A DNA stretch of 64,000 nucleotides from Macrolepiota albuminosa (taxonomy: Eukaryota > Basidiomycota > Agaricomycetes > Agaricales > Agaricaceae): contig JAMWFC010000037.1 of the NCBI GenBank assembly GCA_027475525.1, forward strand, positions 129,419 to 193,418. The letters are read 5' to 3'. This document shows positions 46,075 through 56,641 of this stretch, in pieces. The translations under genes and the position numbers were made by a program. Numbering within the stretch: position 1 is the stretch's first letter; each line of letters begins with the position of its first letter. Under the pieces are notes generated by a model that was given only the letters and a program-made list of their open reading frames with translations, ran no database searches and was not told where the DNA came from.

Positions 46075-47099
46075 AGAAGAGGTAGGTTGGCACGCTGGCG
46101 GGAGGAGTCCACATCCATAGGGGCCCCCGGGGGCAGTGTGGGCCCTGCGGAGGGAGCTGGGAGGCTGGGAGGGTGGAACACAGCTGCTACGGGATGGGGG
46201 AGAGGGATCCGAGGACGCGGGGCTGTTGCCGTGGCCGGAGCTTGGCGCAGGCTGCGCTTAAGTTCCATGAGCTGCCACTGGTCCCGGGCCACTCGGTACC
46301 AGGAGGCGACTTGGTTGTCGGCTGGACGTCCTTCTGCAAGGTTGTCAATACGCTCCATCAGAGTGGATTGGAGCCCTTCCCGGAAGGTGAGGCAGAGTTG
46401 CAGTCCATCGGGGTACCTGGCCTGCTCAACTAGTGCCCGGAAGGAGTCAATGTATTCGTCCAGCGAGCGCCTCCCTTGTCCGTATTGATCCCCGTCTTGG
46501 AGAACCAGCGCAGCTGCCTTGGCTGGATTCCGGGGGAAGAACTCGTCCCGGAACTCCTGCTCAAATGCGGCCCAGTTTGCAAACCCTGCAACACCTCCGG
46601 GGCGGCGGAAAACCCGCAGTGCGTAGGTGGCCGCTCTCCCAGACTTCATGTAGGAGAGAACCCATGTGATTTTCAAGTCGTCCAAGACGAAGTCGTCCCC
46701 GCAGAGCTGGATATAGGTGAGGCACGACTGTAGAAATCATTCTCTGGTCACGCGGTCGCCATCGTAGGCATCCGAGATTGCCGGTCGGGGGAGGAGCGCA
46801 CGTGGGGTCCCTTGGGTCCTCAGAGGATTCGGAGAGGATGGCTGAACAGCGGGGGGCAGTGCTGCTGCTGGGGTTGCGGTAGCAACCAAGGGAGTGGTGT
46901 TGAGATGCTTTAGGAGTGCCCGGAGGGAGTCGGAGATGGTTTCAGTGGTTTGTCGGAGGGTGGAGAGTTCGGCGGTGTGGTGAGTGAGGGAAGCTTGAGT
47001 AAGCTGCACTTGAGCCTCTAGGTGGAGCAAGCGAGTCCAGGCTTCATCCTGAGGAGCTGTAGCATCCAGAGGAGTGTCTGAAGAGGCAAGCTGAGACAT
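45855..47099 (-). pseudogene. Element D gag with CCHC zinc knuckle
   Basis: ATG at 47099 (MSQLASSDTPLDATAP) opens a coiled-coil part, meets TGA at 46737-46739, and continues in frame with the capsid-like region (FLQSCLTYIQLCGDDF to GYGQGRRSLDEY-type sequence). The zinc knuckle is CRRCGTPGHFARRC (C-x2-C-x4-H-x4-C). It ends PEDF with GAT TTT TAG, a T5 slip site before the stop. The -1 frame read after the slip continues as FLEERRVKS into the protease. Gag would form the particle core. Confidence 0.8.
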
Positions 47100-47194
47100 A
47101 GAAGGTCCAGATGCTTAAAACTGGTGGAGAAGCGGTAGATAGGAGCCAGAGAATTCTTCTGACGGCTATGGGAGGCTTCCAGACCGGAATTAGA

Positions 47195-47205
47195 AGACTT
47201 GTTCT
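47195..47205 (-). other. Self-priming site of element D
   Basis: Two bases after the LTR end (minus strand) the sequence AGAACAAGTCT is the exact reverse complement of AGACTTGTTCT at 47343-47333 inside the 5' LTR. In the Tf1/sushi group the first 11 nt of the RNA fold back onto the primer binding site. There is no TGG start for a tRNA here, which fits self-priming. It predicts an RNA start near 47343. Confidence 0.65.
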
Positions 47206-47207
47206 GC

Positions 47208-47528
47208 TGTAAGGGCGACCTCCGGAGGTTGCGGCACTATCACACAACTGGCAGAGGGAAATCCAAAGTATATTAGAGCCAGTAACGACAGTACAATCAA
47301 TAACTAATCACCTGGCAGAGGGAAATCCAAAGAGAACAAGTCTAAGGATTCCTCTGCCAGTGCGGCACATCAGTACGGGGGCGGACGGGTGTGGGAACAA
47401 CTGTACAGTATCCAACGGCTAGCTCCGGGAGGCCGGGAGAACTCCGGGGCGCGGGAAATGCTCCGGAGTTCTCCGGAAACTCCGGAAAAGGAAATTGTGA
47501 CCAGACAAGAGCGAGGAGTCCCCTGACA
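47208..47528 (-). repeat. 5' LTR of element D (321 bp)
   Basis: Pairs with 41036-41356; the copies differ by a small number of mostly transition changes. Confidence 0.9.
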
Positions 47529-50500
47529 ACGCCGGTGAACAACAACAACAGCTCCAAAGCAAGTATTGCTGTGAAAGGTCTAGACGGCCAGGCTTACATT
47601 GTAGACAGCTCCCACCTTCAAAAGATTCAGCTGGAAGCCGCGCAGCAGAAGACAAATGATTTCGCCGGGATCGCCTCCTCCAACACAGCCAGTTCCACGG
47701 ACTTTTTCAAGTACCAGGGCTTCATGGCCATCGAGGGTGACGTCAACGACTTTGGGGAAGACCTCAGGGCAACTGTCAACTGGACCGATAACACTATGCA
47801 AGACCACGAGACGATCTTAGCCACGACCATCATCGCTCTACTCAATCAGTCCAAACAGACGACGCTCACTTCTCTCCACAAAAAGCCGTTTTACCTCGAC
47901 TCCAGTGAAACCATGCACATCTCCCTGTGTTGATCAGACTTCATAACGCTTCGCGCAATTCCCCCCCACTCGGTTAAAGGAGTTGGAACCTCAATCCAGG
48001 CTGTAGGGATAGGACAGATACGCCTTCGCATACAGAATCAGGCTGAGATGCACCTCAAGAATGCGTTGTACATTCCAACCTCAGCTGTTTGTCTGATCTC
48101 CGTCTCAGCCCTGGTCGTCGGAATGCGCGCCACTGTCACGTTTAGTAGGACAGGCGTCACTATCTTAAATAACAACAGCAGGACCTTGCTCGTGTCCGGA
48201 CCCCTCATCCCCGGGCGACGACTCTACATGCTCGACCTGCAGTCTGCGCTGGCAGAACACGCACTGACGGCGCAATGACCCGTCAATCTGGATACTTGGC
48301 ACTGGCAACCCGGCCATGCCAATTACCAGGTCGTCGCTACCATGGCGTGGACAGGTCTCCTCCCAGGTACGCCCCCTCCATCTCTCAGTGCACAGCCGAA
48401 GTGTGACGTCTGTATACTTGGCAAGCAGACGCGAACACCCATACCTAAAGTGCAAGAGGAGGGGCGTAGGGCAAAGAGGAGGCTGGATATTGTCTGGATA
48501 GACCTGGCTGGTCCGATGCATGTCTCATCGCGTACTGGGAATAGATATATTATGGATCTAGTCGACGATTATACAAATATGCCATGGTCCATTCCCTTGA
48601 AGTCAAAAAGCGATGCACTGAGCACACTACAAGCATGGGAAAAGGCACGCAAACGAGAGACTGGTTAAAGAGTAGGTGTTTATCGGACGGGCCACGATGG
48701 GGAACTCAAGAGCACGGAGATGGACAGATGGCTAGCCTCCAGTGGATCACGACACGAGTTTGGGGCTCCATATACGTCCGCCCACATGGGGCGAGTAGAA
48801 CACATGCACCGCACGCTCCAGGGCAAAGCAAGAACAATGAGAATAGCAGCTAAGTGTCCCAAATCGCTTTGGGATGAATTTTACGCCACAGCAGCACACT
48901 TACACACAAAGACACCCACTAAATCGCTGCAAGGAAAGACCTCCTTCAAGTTATGGCACGGACGTGCGCCTGACTACACTTACATACGGGAGATAGGCTG
49001 TCAAGCCTTCGTCCTTATCCTTGACTGGTACAACCCAAAGATCAGTGCTAGAGGGGTCGGATGCATCCTCATTGGATGCGGCTAGAATTCGAAGACTTAC
49101 TGGTGCTACGACCCTCAGACCAGGAAAATACATGAGTCCTACCATGTACAATTCTTGGAGTGGCAAGATGGGCAATCAATCCCCGCTATGGGCAATGACA
49201 CGAACCCAGACACAGCTAATCAGCCTGATTATGATCCCACCAACATGAGTGACATCAAACAGTCATCGAGAGACGCCCCTTTCCTTGCTGATGACGATGA
49301 CAATGACTACACCAGGCCAGTCACCATCTTACCCACAGGAGGCAAGATTGTCCAGGATGAACGCAACGCAGGGCCACCTGAGCAACCTACGCTCTGGAGA
49401 TCGAACCGTGTTCCTGTCTCTACCGTAAAGGCGAGCCTGGACAATCCGCCTATCACACGACTGGAAAATGCGATCAGAGATTTGCGCAAGGCCGCCGCAA
49501 GGGTTCAAGTGACCAGAGCAGAACAATGGCTTGCTCATGCTCGACCTGTGGCGCAGAGCAATGCACCCACCACAAACACATGTGCCAACGACGTTCCGGA
49601 ACCACGAGACGACAACACCTCAGGAGGAGCAACCTCTGATGAAGGAGCGCCTGACCTCGCCAATATGGCTGCAGCCGACAAAATCGAACATCTACTTGCC
49701 GTAGCAGAATCTTTAGGCGACCCCATCTCTCTCGGACTAGGCGACAAACCTCGTACCTTGAAAGAGGCACTGGACTCCTCGGATGCCAACTGGTGGAGAC
49801 AAGCATACCGTGAAGAGCTCGACTCCCTCAGAGACATGGAAGTGTACAAGTTGATACCACGCAGCCAGGTCCCTCCTGGCCACAAAGTGTGCAAGGGACG
49901 CCCTGTCTTCAAGATTAAATGGGACGAGAATGGAAAAATAGTCCGATTCAAGGTGCACCTTGTGTTTAAGGGATTTGAGCAAGTGTATGGAAAGGACTAT
50001 ACTAAAACAACTTCTCCGACGGCACGCATGGAATCATGGCGCATACTGCTGCACCTTGCCATGCTAAAAGGATGGGACACCACCCAGATCGACGTCAAAA
50101 CTGTGTTCCTCTACGGCCTAGTCCCTGAAGACGAAATTCAATACATGCAGCAGCCAGAGGGCTTCAAAGTTGAAGGGAAGGAGGACTGGGTCTGGTGCCT
50201 GCTTTGTGGACTTTATGGTATGAAGCAAGCGGGTTGTATCTGGAACCACATGGTAAATGAGAAGATGCTCTATTGGGGATTCACTCGACTAGCATCTGAA
50301 TCATGCGTATATTACAGGAAGACAGCGTCTGGCACTATCATCACCGCACTCCATGTCGACGACTTCTTGTCCATCGCTAGCAGCAAAGCTGAGAATGAAC
50401 GCTTCAAGGAACAATTACGCTCAGCCTGGACGATCGCTGACTTAGGGTTACCAAGGTTTGTTGTTGGAATTGCGGTTGAATGGGACCGGAACTCGCACAC

Positions 50501-51306
50501 TGTATGGCTTTCCCAGACGGCCCTAATAGACAAAATTGTTTCACAGTTTGGCCAGAAGGACACCACACCACTGTCGCTGCCTATGGACCCTGGTCAAAAG
50601 CTGCGATGGGTCGATACATCATCCCTATTGCATGACCAACAGCTCACCTTGCAAAAGACACCCTATCGTTTACTGGTTGGATGCCTGCTGTACATAGCAA
50701 TATCCACTCGCCCTGATATTGTGTATGCGGTACAACAGCTAACTCAATACATCGACAACTATGCCACCCTACACTGGAATGCAGCAATAAGACTCGTACG
50801 ATACCTGAAAGGCACACGCAATCTGAAGCTAACGCTGGGAGGCAAAGACGATACAATACACCTCATTGGTTTTACCGACTCCGACTGGGCAAACTGCCTA
50901 GACACGAGATGGAGCATCGGCGGATATGCCTGGAGCCTTGGATCTGGCGTAATCTCATGGTCAGCACGCAAGCAGAAAACAGTTGTGGCCTCGTCATGCG
51001 AAGCTGAGTACATGGCAGCCTATGAGAGCGCACAAGAATGTATCTGGCTTCGAGCACTGCTAAAAGGGATCAGATACGATGACTCAGTCTCCAAACCCAC
51101 AGCTATTCTGTGCGACAATAACACCGCGATTAATCTCTCTGAAGACCCTACCCTTCACTCACATGTTAAGCACGTTGACATCAAGTACCACTTTCTACAT
51201 GAGCACGTCCAATCCAAAGAGATATGTACATATCCGCTACATTAACACTAAGCATAACGTCGCGGACCTATTTACCAAGGCCCTATCTGGCCTGCTCTTC
51301 CTTTGA
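47529..51306 (+). pseudogene. Copia element F pol: PR, integrase, RT, RNase H
   Basis: One frame with stops at 47931 (TGA), 48276 (TGA), 48666 (TAA) and 49083 (TAG), then open to 51243, with a late frameshift before INTKHNVADLFTKAL. In order: protease (FYLDSSETMHIS), GAG-pre-integrase (LDTWHWQPGHANYQ, CDVCILGKQTRTP), integrase (IVWIDLAGPMHVSS; EFGAPYTSAHMGRVEHMHRT), RT (FKIKWDENGKIVRFK, QIDVKTVFLYG, HVDD in place of YVDD) and RNase H (SSCEAEYMAAYESAQE). The order INT before RT defines the Copia class. Nearby changes such as CGG to TGG and CCG to CTG suggest CpG decay; all four stops can arise by one C-to-T change. Confidence 0.85.
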
Positions 51307-51367
51307 CTTTGAGCCCTCTTGGGCCTACAACAGCATCCATGATCCATGCGAGGAGGAGCAAGGTCTA

Positions 51368-51379
51368 GTTGAGGAGGAG
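51368..51379 (+). other. Polypurine tract of element F
   Basis: GTTGAGGAGGAG abuts the 3' LTR and would prime plus-strand DNA synthesis. Confidence 0.6.
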
Positions 51380-51712
51380 TGTTGGAGTCCTGAAGGGACA
51401 CCTTGACCTTGCTTTGTGCGCTTGCGGCCACTGGCCACCACGCTAATATCCATTGTCCAAAAGATACATTGACCCTTACTAAATAGCTATATATACCATG
51501 GTACCATGCACGAACCCCTCAGTCTTTTATACATGACTGAGGGTGAGTTACTTACAAATGCATAACAGTGTATATGTCCTGACGGCATTTACTACAGAAC
51601 TTACTTGTATTCTCATCAGGTACTATTACAATATAGTCTTTTATACACGACTGAGGAACTTACTTGTATTCTCGTCAGGTCACTAAGAATATCGGATTGT
51701 CTAGTTCTAACA
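51380..51712 (+). repeat. 3' LTR of Copia element F (333 bp)
   Basis: Pairs with 38507-38839 and is followed by the second TAATC of the target duplication. Confidence 0.9.
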
Positions 51713-51717
51713 TAATC

Positions 51718-52096
51718 TACCTTTTTATTGATACAAGCCAAGCTTACTTACTATTTTTGGTATTGACAGACATCTTTTCAAGCTTTGCCATGGTTGTCCC
51801 TGATGAAGAGTGCAAAAAGAAAACCGTTTGTAGTTGCCACCATTGCAGAAGGGCTGAGTGCCTTGGAAATAGTGATATCTTGCTTTGTGAGATGCCCTGT
51901 ACTGTACCTTGCAAAGAATGTGGCCAATTTTAGGGTTGTCAAGGCATAGATTGTGGTAGACAATGTACTTTTCTACCTACTACATGATTTGTCTTAATTT
52001 TGAGAAATCTTTCCTATTTTCTATTTTTTATTTATTTCTGGGGGCCCGAAATACCCAGCAAAGTGGGAAGTAAACCAATGAATCAGGGTCGTTACA
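51718..52096. other. AT-rich region with a Cys-rich open frame
   Basis: This continues the CpG-poor block left of element F. A short plus frame (MVVPDEECKKKTVCSCHHC, then ECLGNSDILLCEMPC to a stop at 51933) holds ten Cys in about 48 codons. The join KNVA-type upstream exon is not seen. It could be a small zinc-binding protein or a relic; no family recognised. Confidence 0.25.
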
Positions 52097-52299
52097 CACT
52101 GCTAGAACCATAACCTGTTTCAATCAGAAAAAGTGACAAAGAAATGTGTCATGCCATTTCCAATGTATATATATCTAAGGGAAAAATATTTAAGACAATG
52201 GAAAAATGCTTTTTCTAAGGCAAATAGTTGCCAAAGAAATGACATGACACATTTCTTTGTTACTTTCTCTGGTGGAAACAGGTTCTGGCACCAGCAGTG
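52097..52299. mobile_element. Fold-back (MITE-like) element
   Basis: Two 64-bp arms, 52097-52160 and 52236-52299, are inverted copies of each other (CACTGCT...CATTTC against GAAATG...AGCAGTG) with several mismatches and a 75-bp AT-rich loop. The whole could form one long hairpin. No coding content. The transposon family that would mobilise it is not clear. Confidence 0.7.
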
Positions 52300-52597
52300 A
52301 CAGAACCAATGTTGACATGAACATTAAAACAGTCAATTGGGATACCACCATGAACATCTGCACAATACCCATTTGGTTAGGTTTTTTTCTTCGAGTTAAG
52401 TGGCTGGGACTTGTTAGATTGTTGGAGCTTGGTTAGTCACATCTTAGGACAAAAATATATGTTGAAGTCTATGTTTGAATCTGGAAGCATTAAATGCAGA
52501 CATCCAGCGACAAAGTGGCAGGAGAACCAATAAGTTATTGTTCTAGACATCTCCGTGTATCTCTGCCTCTATAACGACCACCTTTATAGCATAGAAC

Positions 52598-53075
52598 TCA
52601 TGATGCAGCCTCCCCTTCCAATTTTGCTTTCTTTGCAGCACTCTGCAGCACCGGTGGGGCCTGTTTCCCTCTAACTCCAACATCCGGGCCTCCATCCGGC
52701 TCTACCGCCCTCTTCCTCTTCTCACCCACCACTTCTGACTGAGGTTCCTTAGCGGTATCATCCTTTGTCTCCCTTCCCTCGCGACCACCTGCGCGTCCTC
52801 CCCTCCCACGGCCACCACTCTCTCTACCCGCCTCCACGCCCTCCCCGACCTCGAGATCTGCCACGCCCGCGCCCGCGCCCACAACCATTTGAACTGCCGA
52901 ACGTCAATTCAAGAACAGATTTTGCGCCGTTTTGCGCACGTTCGATTTGGAAAGCTTTTTCTGTAGTTTCTGTCAAAAGTAGGGCATTAGTGTCCAGTCC
53001 ATCTAGTTCGAACAATTCAATATCTTGATTGTATCTTTCACAAACTGGACTTCCTCCTCCGTCAACGCTTTATGG
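52598..53075 (-). pseudogene. La-like RNA-binding protein, C-terminal part, split by element B
   Basis: Reading minus from the LTR: KALTEEEVQFVKDTIK, then (other frame) TETTEKAFQIERAQNGAKSV, a Gly/Arg-rich tract, a basic KRKRAV and the end KKAKLEGEAAS at 52598. The order second RNA-binding motif, charged helix, RG tract and lysine-rich tail resembles La (LHP1-type) proteins that bind the U-rich 3' ends of RNA polymerase III transcripts. It joins in frame with 63784-63867 when element B and one ATGG are removed. I could not follow one unbroken frame through about 53005-53030, so an unrecognised intron, decay or a sequence error is present. Confidence 0.5.
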
Positions 53076-54002
53076 TGATACGAATGCCTCTGAAACGAGG
53101 CATACGAAAGACAAAGAAAGGCTCCCTAAAAATAAACAAACCAAACGGTTATCTGCTGAAAACTGTAAGCAGGCGTCAAAAACTGTAGACACGGGAGCCT
53201 TCACCTTGAAAAAGACTCACAATGTGTAAAGACGACGAACTCAGCGCGTAAGCAGCCAAGTAGAGAGGCGCCGAATATCCGATCAAAGGGATAGCCGACA
53301 GTGGCGGTGCTCGGCAGACAGATCCGGCATCAACCATCAAAAAGAACTATCCCCGAGTGACGACGTACCATTGGAAACAACAAAGAGCCTTGTCCTCAGC
53401 ACCTTGACACACACGTTGTACCACAACCACGCAATCACGACATACCACTCTGGCAAGGAAAGGAAGAAGGGTAATCGAGGGAAAAGAGTTAGAAGAGAAG
53501 GAATGGCCGAAGAAAAAGATGGACGAACCTTTAGCCACGACGCCAAGCGCCGGCACAAACAGCAACTGAGGTCTAGATCCGGTACAACGCTACGCCGAGC
53601 GCCAGCCGTGTGCAATAAACGAGGAACAATATAAAAACGCACGAGGGATTTGACGGTCCGTGCGTCGAAGGAGGCAGTATAAAAGGGAAGGGAATTTGAG
53701 GAAGTCGGGCAAGCAATTGCATTGCCACGGCTCGGAATCCCCAGGGAGTGGATATCTTAGGCCTACGAGCAGTACAGTAGCTTCGGGTTCAGTATTAATA
53801 CTATTTTGACCCATTTTTGAGTGCGCTTTAAGCTACCTCTTAATAAATCAATTAAAAATTATACTATTATTACAACGTGTGCGCGCGTGTAACCTAAACC
53901 CCCAGAACTTCGTGAACTGAGGTTTTATATTTTAAAATCTAAGTCTTGTTCAATTTCACTTGGACAGCTTAAAAATAAAATAAAAACTTACATTTCGCAT
54001 CA
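53076..54002 (+). repeat. 5' LTR of element B (927 bp)
   Basis: It has near-perfect 9-bp inverted ends. A TATA box (TATAAAAG) at 53678-53685 and AATAAA at 53842-53847 mark a likely promoter and poly-A signal. It differs from the 3' LTR by 11 transitions, 10 of them at CpG. Confidence 0.9.
53678..53685 (+). promoter_or_regulatory. TATA box in the 5' LTR of element B
   Basis: TATAAAAG, also present in the 3' LTR. RNA would start some 30 bp downstream. Confidence 0.5.
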
Positions 54003-54004
54003 TC

Positions 54005-54020
54005 TGGAGCCCACCGCGAG
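54005..54020 (+). other. Primer binding site of element B
   Basis: TGGAGCCCACCGCGAG begins two bases after the LTR and starts with TGG, as for tRNA priming. The tRNA was not identified. Confidence 0.55.
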
Positions 54021-54122
54021 GGGGCTTTTGTTGCACAATCAAACACTTTGTCGGATCTCCATTTGGAGTCCAAACCACCAAAAAGAAACATTAGTTTTGC
54101 ACCGCCAGGTTCTTGGCCCGGC

Positions 54123-55619
54123 ATGCCTAAGGTTACTACACCAAGGGCAAAAACCATTATTTCTCCCAGGAGAAGAGAAACTCGTGCATCCTCCAAGGGC
54201 ACAGTTGCTAGTCTCCCGGATCCAGACGCTGTACTTCGTAAACGAAAACTTCGGACTGAGAAGTACACGCCTACACCACAAACACCTAAGTCTTCATTGC
54301 CTGAGCCAACTAAGTTGACCAGCATTATGGAGCAACCCATGCGATATAAAATGCCATTGCCTGAAAGTAGAGATGCACCCAAGTTCAGAAGCAGTGAGCC
54401 TGCTGAGGTTCACAGGTTTCTGCAGAGAATGCAGTCTCTATTCAATCATGCAGGCATTGTGGAGGATGGAGAAAAGAAGAAGAGGTTATTAGAATATGTG
54501 GATGCAGAAACTGAGCAAGAGTGGAGAGGGTTCGATAGTTTTGAGGATAGATATCCTTGGACCACCTTTATAAGGGAGGTTAAGGAATCATACCCTGAAG
54601 CTATGGATGAGGCAGGAAGCATGGCAAACCTGGATAGGATCTGTAAGGAGCATGCCAGGCTAAGCAGAGGGGATGCCCCTGAGCTGCACTCCTTAATCAG
54701 AAAATTCAGGGCTGAAGCCAAGAAGCTGGATAGTGTTGTAGGGAATGGGGTATTGGTGGATAAGTTTATGGGGTGTTTTACACCTACCCTGGCAGAGTTA
54801 GTGGAGGAGAGACTCATCCACAAACATGGCCATTACAGGGATCCTGCTCGTAATCGTCACAAAGACAACAAGTATGACTTGTCTGAAGTGATTGCAGTGG
54901 TGACAGCCCTAGTAGATGGGACAACTGTCAGGAAGACTAGGGGAGAGACCACCAACAGGGAGGTGGGTGGAGTAGTAGTGAAAAATGAGGAGGCAGAAGA
55001 GAGGATGGCTCATCTGCAAGACTCTATGGTTGCTATTGGGAAGCAGGTTGGCAGCATCCAAAGTGCTATGCAGGCTCTGCAAAATAGCCAACTGGACATA
55101 AGGAATGCCTTCCTAACTACCAAAAGCCACCATGGAGGGCAAACAGAGAGGCCTGCTCAGGCCATGATGCCAACCCCTGGTGGAAGCACATATTGCTTCT
55201 ACTGTTGGGGAACTGGTCATCGTATAGCTGAGTGTGAGCAGGTGAAATCAGATGTACAAAAGGGATGGGTGATCCTAGTAGATGGGAGGACTAGAATGCC
55301 CAACAGAGCACCTCTACCCAGAGAGCCCTCCAGTATATCACCACATGATAGGGTGATGAAGTTACATGACTCTCAAGTGGGGTTATACTTTGGCTGGGCT
55401 GAGGAAGCTCAAGACATCCCAACCTACTCTACTTACACCAATGCTGTAAGAGATACTAGGGATGACATGTTGGAGCGCATCCAGCATGGAGAAGCAGACA
55501 GGCTAGGGGAACTGGAAAAAGGCTTTCAGAGACTGACAGAAGTCATGTCAGTCTTAGTCAACACCAGGCATGCTCCTAGTCCTGGTGAAGGACAACAAGG
55601 AGGGTCCAAGGATTTTTGA
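54123..55619 (+). CDS. Element B gag
   Basis: I take the ATG at 54123 (MPKVTTPRAKTIIS) as start, though the frame is open further upstream. A basic Pro-rich N terminus is followed by a helical capsid-like region (VHRFLQRMQSLFNHAGIVED to DKFMGCFTPTLAELVEERL), a coiled segment, and a zinc knuckle CFYCWGTGHRIAEC (C-x2-C-x4-H-x4-C) near 55195. The last codons are GAT TTT TGA, a T5 tract before the stop; a -1 slip there enters the protease frame. It would pack element RNA in particles. CpG is very rare in the coding part. Confidence 0.85.
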   Translation: MPKVTTPRAKTIISPRRRETRASSKGTVASLPDPDAVLRKRKLRTEKYTPTPQTPKSSLPEPTKLTSIMEQPMRYKMPLPESRDAPKFRSSEPAEVHRFLQRMQSLFNHAGIVEDGEKKKRLLEYVDAETEQEWRGFDSFEDRYPWTTFIREVKESYPEAMDEAGSMANLDRICKEHARLSRGDAPELHSLIRKFRAEAKKLDSVVGNGVLVDKFMGCFTPTLAELVEERLIHKHGHYRDPARNRHKDNKYDLSEVIAVVTALVDGTTVRKTRGETTNREVGGVVVKNEEAEERMAHLQDSMVAIGKQVGSIQSAMQALQNSQLDIRNAFLTTKSHHGGQTERPAQAMMPTPGGSTYCFYCWGTGHRIAECEQVKSDVQKGWVILVDGRTRMPNRAPLPREPSSISPHDRVMKLHDSQVGLYFGWAEEAQDIPTYSTYTNAVRDTRDDMLERIQHGEADRLGELEKGFQRLTEVMSVLVNTRHAPSPGEGQQGGSKDF

Positions 55620-56641
55620 GGAGCTCAATGAAGAAAATGGGGGAAGCTCCACCAGGAATACCCACATTGACAGAGAGACAGCCACAAAATTCCTGGAAAG
55701 AAAAGCTGACTTTGAGGATTCCACCCAAAGTGGCACCCAAGTTGGACTTACCTTTTGAAAAGGTGCCAGCTTTGAATGAGAGGCAGGAGGTACCAGTGCA
55801 GGACACTGGTAGGAGTTCCATTCAGGGAACTAGGAAGGAGTTGGAGAAGATGGTTGAGAAGCTGTGGGAGGTACCAGTGCCACTAACCACCAGAGAACTT
55901 CTGGATGTGGCACCTGGTTTGAGGGAGGTCATGGTACAAAAGTTGGTACCAAAGCCTCCCAGGCCTAAGGAACCCAATATTCCTAGGGCAGCTGCTCAAC
56001 ATCTGACAGCAGTGGAGAAAGAGCCTGACAAGGTAGATGTTAATGATCTACCTATGGCCACCTACTTCATTGCAGATGGAACACAATCTGGCTTGCCTAC
56101 TGGTGCAGTAGTGCATCAAGATTGTGTTGCCACTTACTTGGAAAATATCCCAACAGGAGAAAAGCCAGTAGTGGTATATGTAGCTAGGGAGCTGCAGGTT
56201 CTGAGATCTCTCAACCCAGTTGTCAATCAAAAGGGAAGAGCAGAGGCAATTCTAGATAGTGGATCTCAAATAGTCTGCATGGCTTTAAGGGAGGCTCTCA
56301 ATCTAGGATTAACCTGGGATCCAGACATTAGGCTAAGGATGGAGAGTGCCAATCAGCAAGTGAATGAATCTGTTGGTTTAGCACGTAATGTGCCATTCAC
56401 TTTTGCAGAAGGGTTCACTATCTATCTACAAGTGCATATTTTTGAAAGTCCTGCTTATACTGTCTTATTGGGTCGTCCATTTGACACCTTGACAGAAAGC
56501 AACATTCAAAACTTGCAAGATGGCAGTGCCATCATCACCATTCGAGACCCTAATACAGGTCGTCGAACTGCCCTGCCTACTATTGAAAGAGGCAAAATGC
56601 CAAAGGCAGGGGCTGCTAGGGAGAGTGAAGCAAAATTTTAA
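55616..56641 (+). CDS. Element B protease ORF
   Basis: It is in the -1 frame relative to gag and overlaps its end. The N-terminal half is basic and Pro-rich (LTLRIPPKVAPKLDLPFEK). The retropepsin active site is AILDSGSQIVCMALREAL near 56250, followed by the flap-like VLLGRPFDTL. It ends GCA AAA TTT TAA, where the -1 frame is open into pol. The likely entry is frameshifting, because no well-placed ATG exists at the gag end. It cleaves the polyprotein. Confidence 0.8.
   Translation: MRSSMKKMGEAPPGIPTLTERQPQNSWKEKLTLRIPPKVAPKLDLPFEKVPALNERQEVPVQDTGRSSIQGTRKELEKMVEKLWEVPVPLTTRELLDVAPGLREVMVQKLVPKPPRPKEPNIPRAAAQHLTAVEKEPDKVDVNDLPMATYFIADGTQSGLPTGAVVHQDCVATYLENIPTGEKPVVVYVARELQVLRSLNPVVNQKGRAEAILDSGSQIVCMALREALNLGLTWDPDIRLRMESANQQVNESVGLARNVPFTFAEGFTIYLQVHIFESPAYTVLLGRPFDTLTESNIQNLQDGSAIITIRDPNTGRRTALPTIERGKMPKAGAARESEAKF

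Larger units (their letters stand above)
41036..47528 (-). mobile_element. Chromodomain Gypsy element D (Tf1/sushi-like)
   Basis: The LTRs are 41036-41356 and 47208-47528 (both 321 bp, TGTAAGGGCG...CCCCTGACA). The internal part encodes gag and pol on the minus strand, ending in a chromodomain. A polypurine tract (AGAAGGGGGGGTGA on the minus strand) abuts the downstream LTR. The flanking five bases (GCTTC and ACGCC) do not match. The left flank is element E and the right flank is Copia element F, so a deletion or recombination followed insertion. Confidence 0.9.
38507..51712 (+). mobile_element. Copia-type LTR retrotransposon F, with nested E and D
   Basis: Two 333-bp LTRs (38507-38839 and 51380-51712, TGTTGGAG...TTCTAACA) are flanked by a perfect 5-bp target duplication TAATC (38502-38506 and 51713-51717), which proves a single insertion. 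Inside are a gag start (39102-39329), then a fragment of Gypsy element E (39330-41035), Gypsy element D (41036-47528) and the rest of the Copia pol (47529 on). The middle of gag is missing. Pol carries four in-frame stops and a late frameshift, so the element is dead. Confidence 0.9.

Noticed and set aside
45669..46488. Long plus-strand frames opposite element D gag
   Set aside because: They are GC-rich mirror frames of gag-pol with no splice sites or motifs, unlike the antisense genes of B and E.
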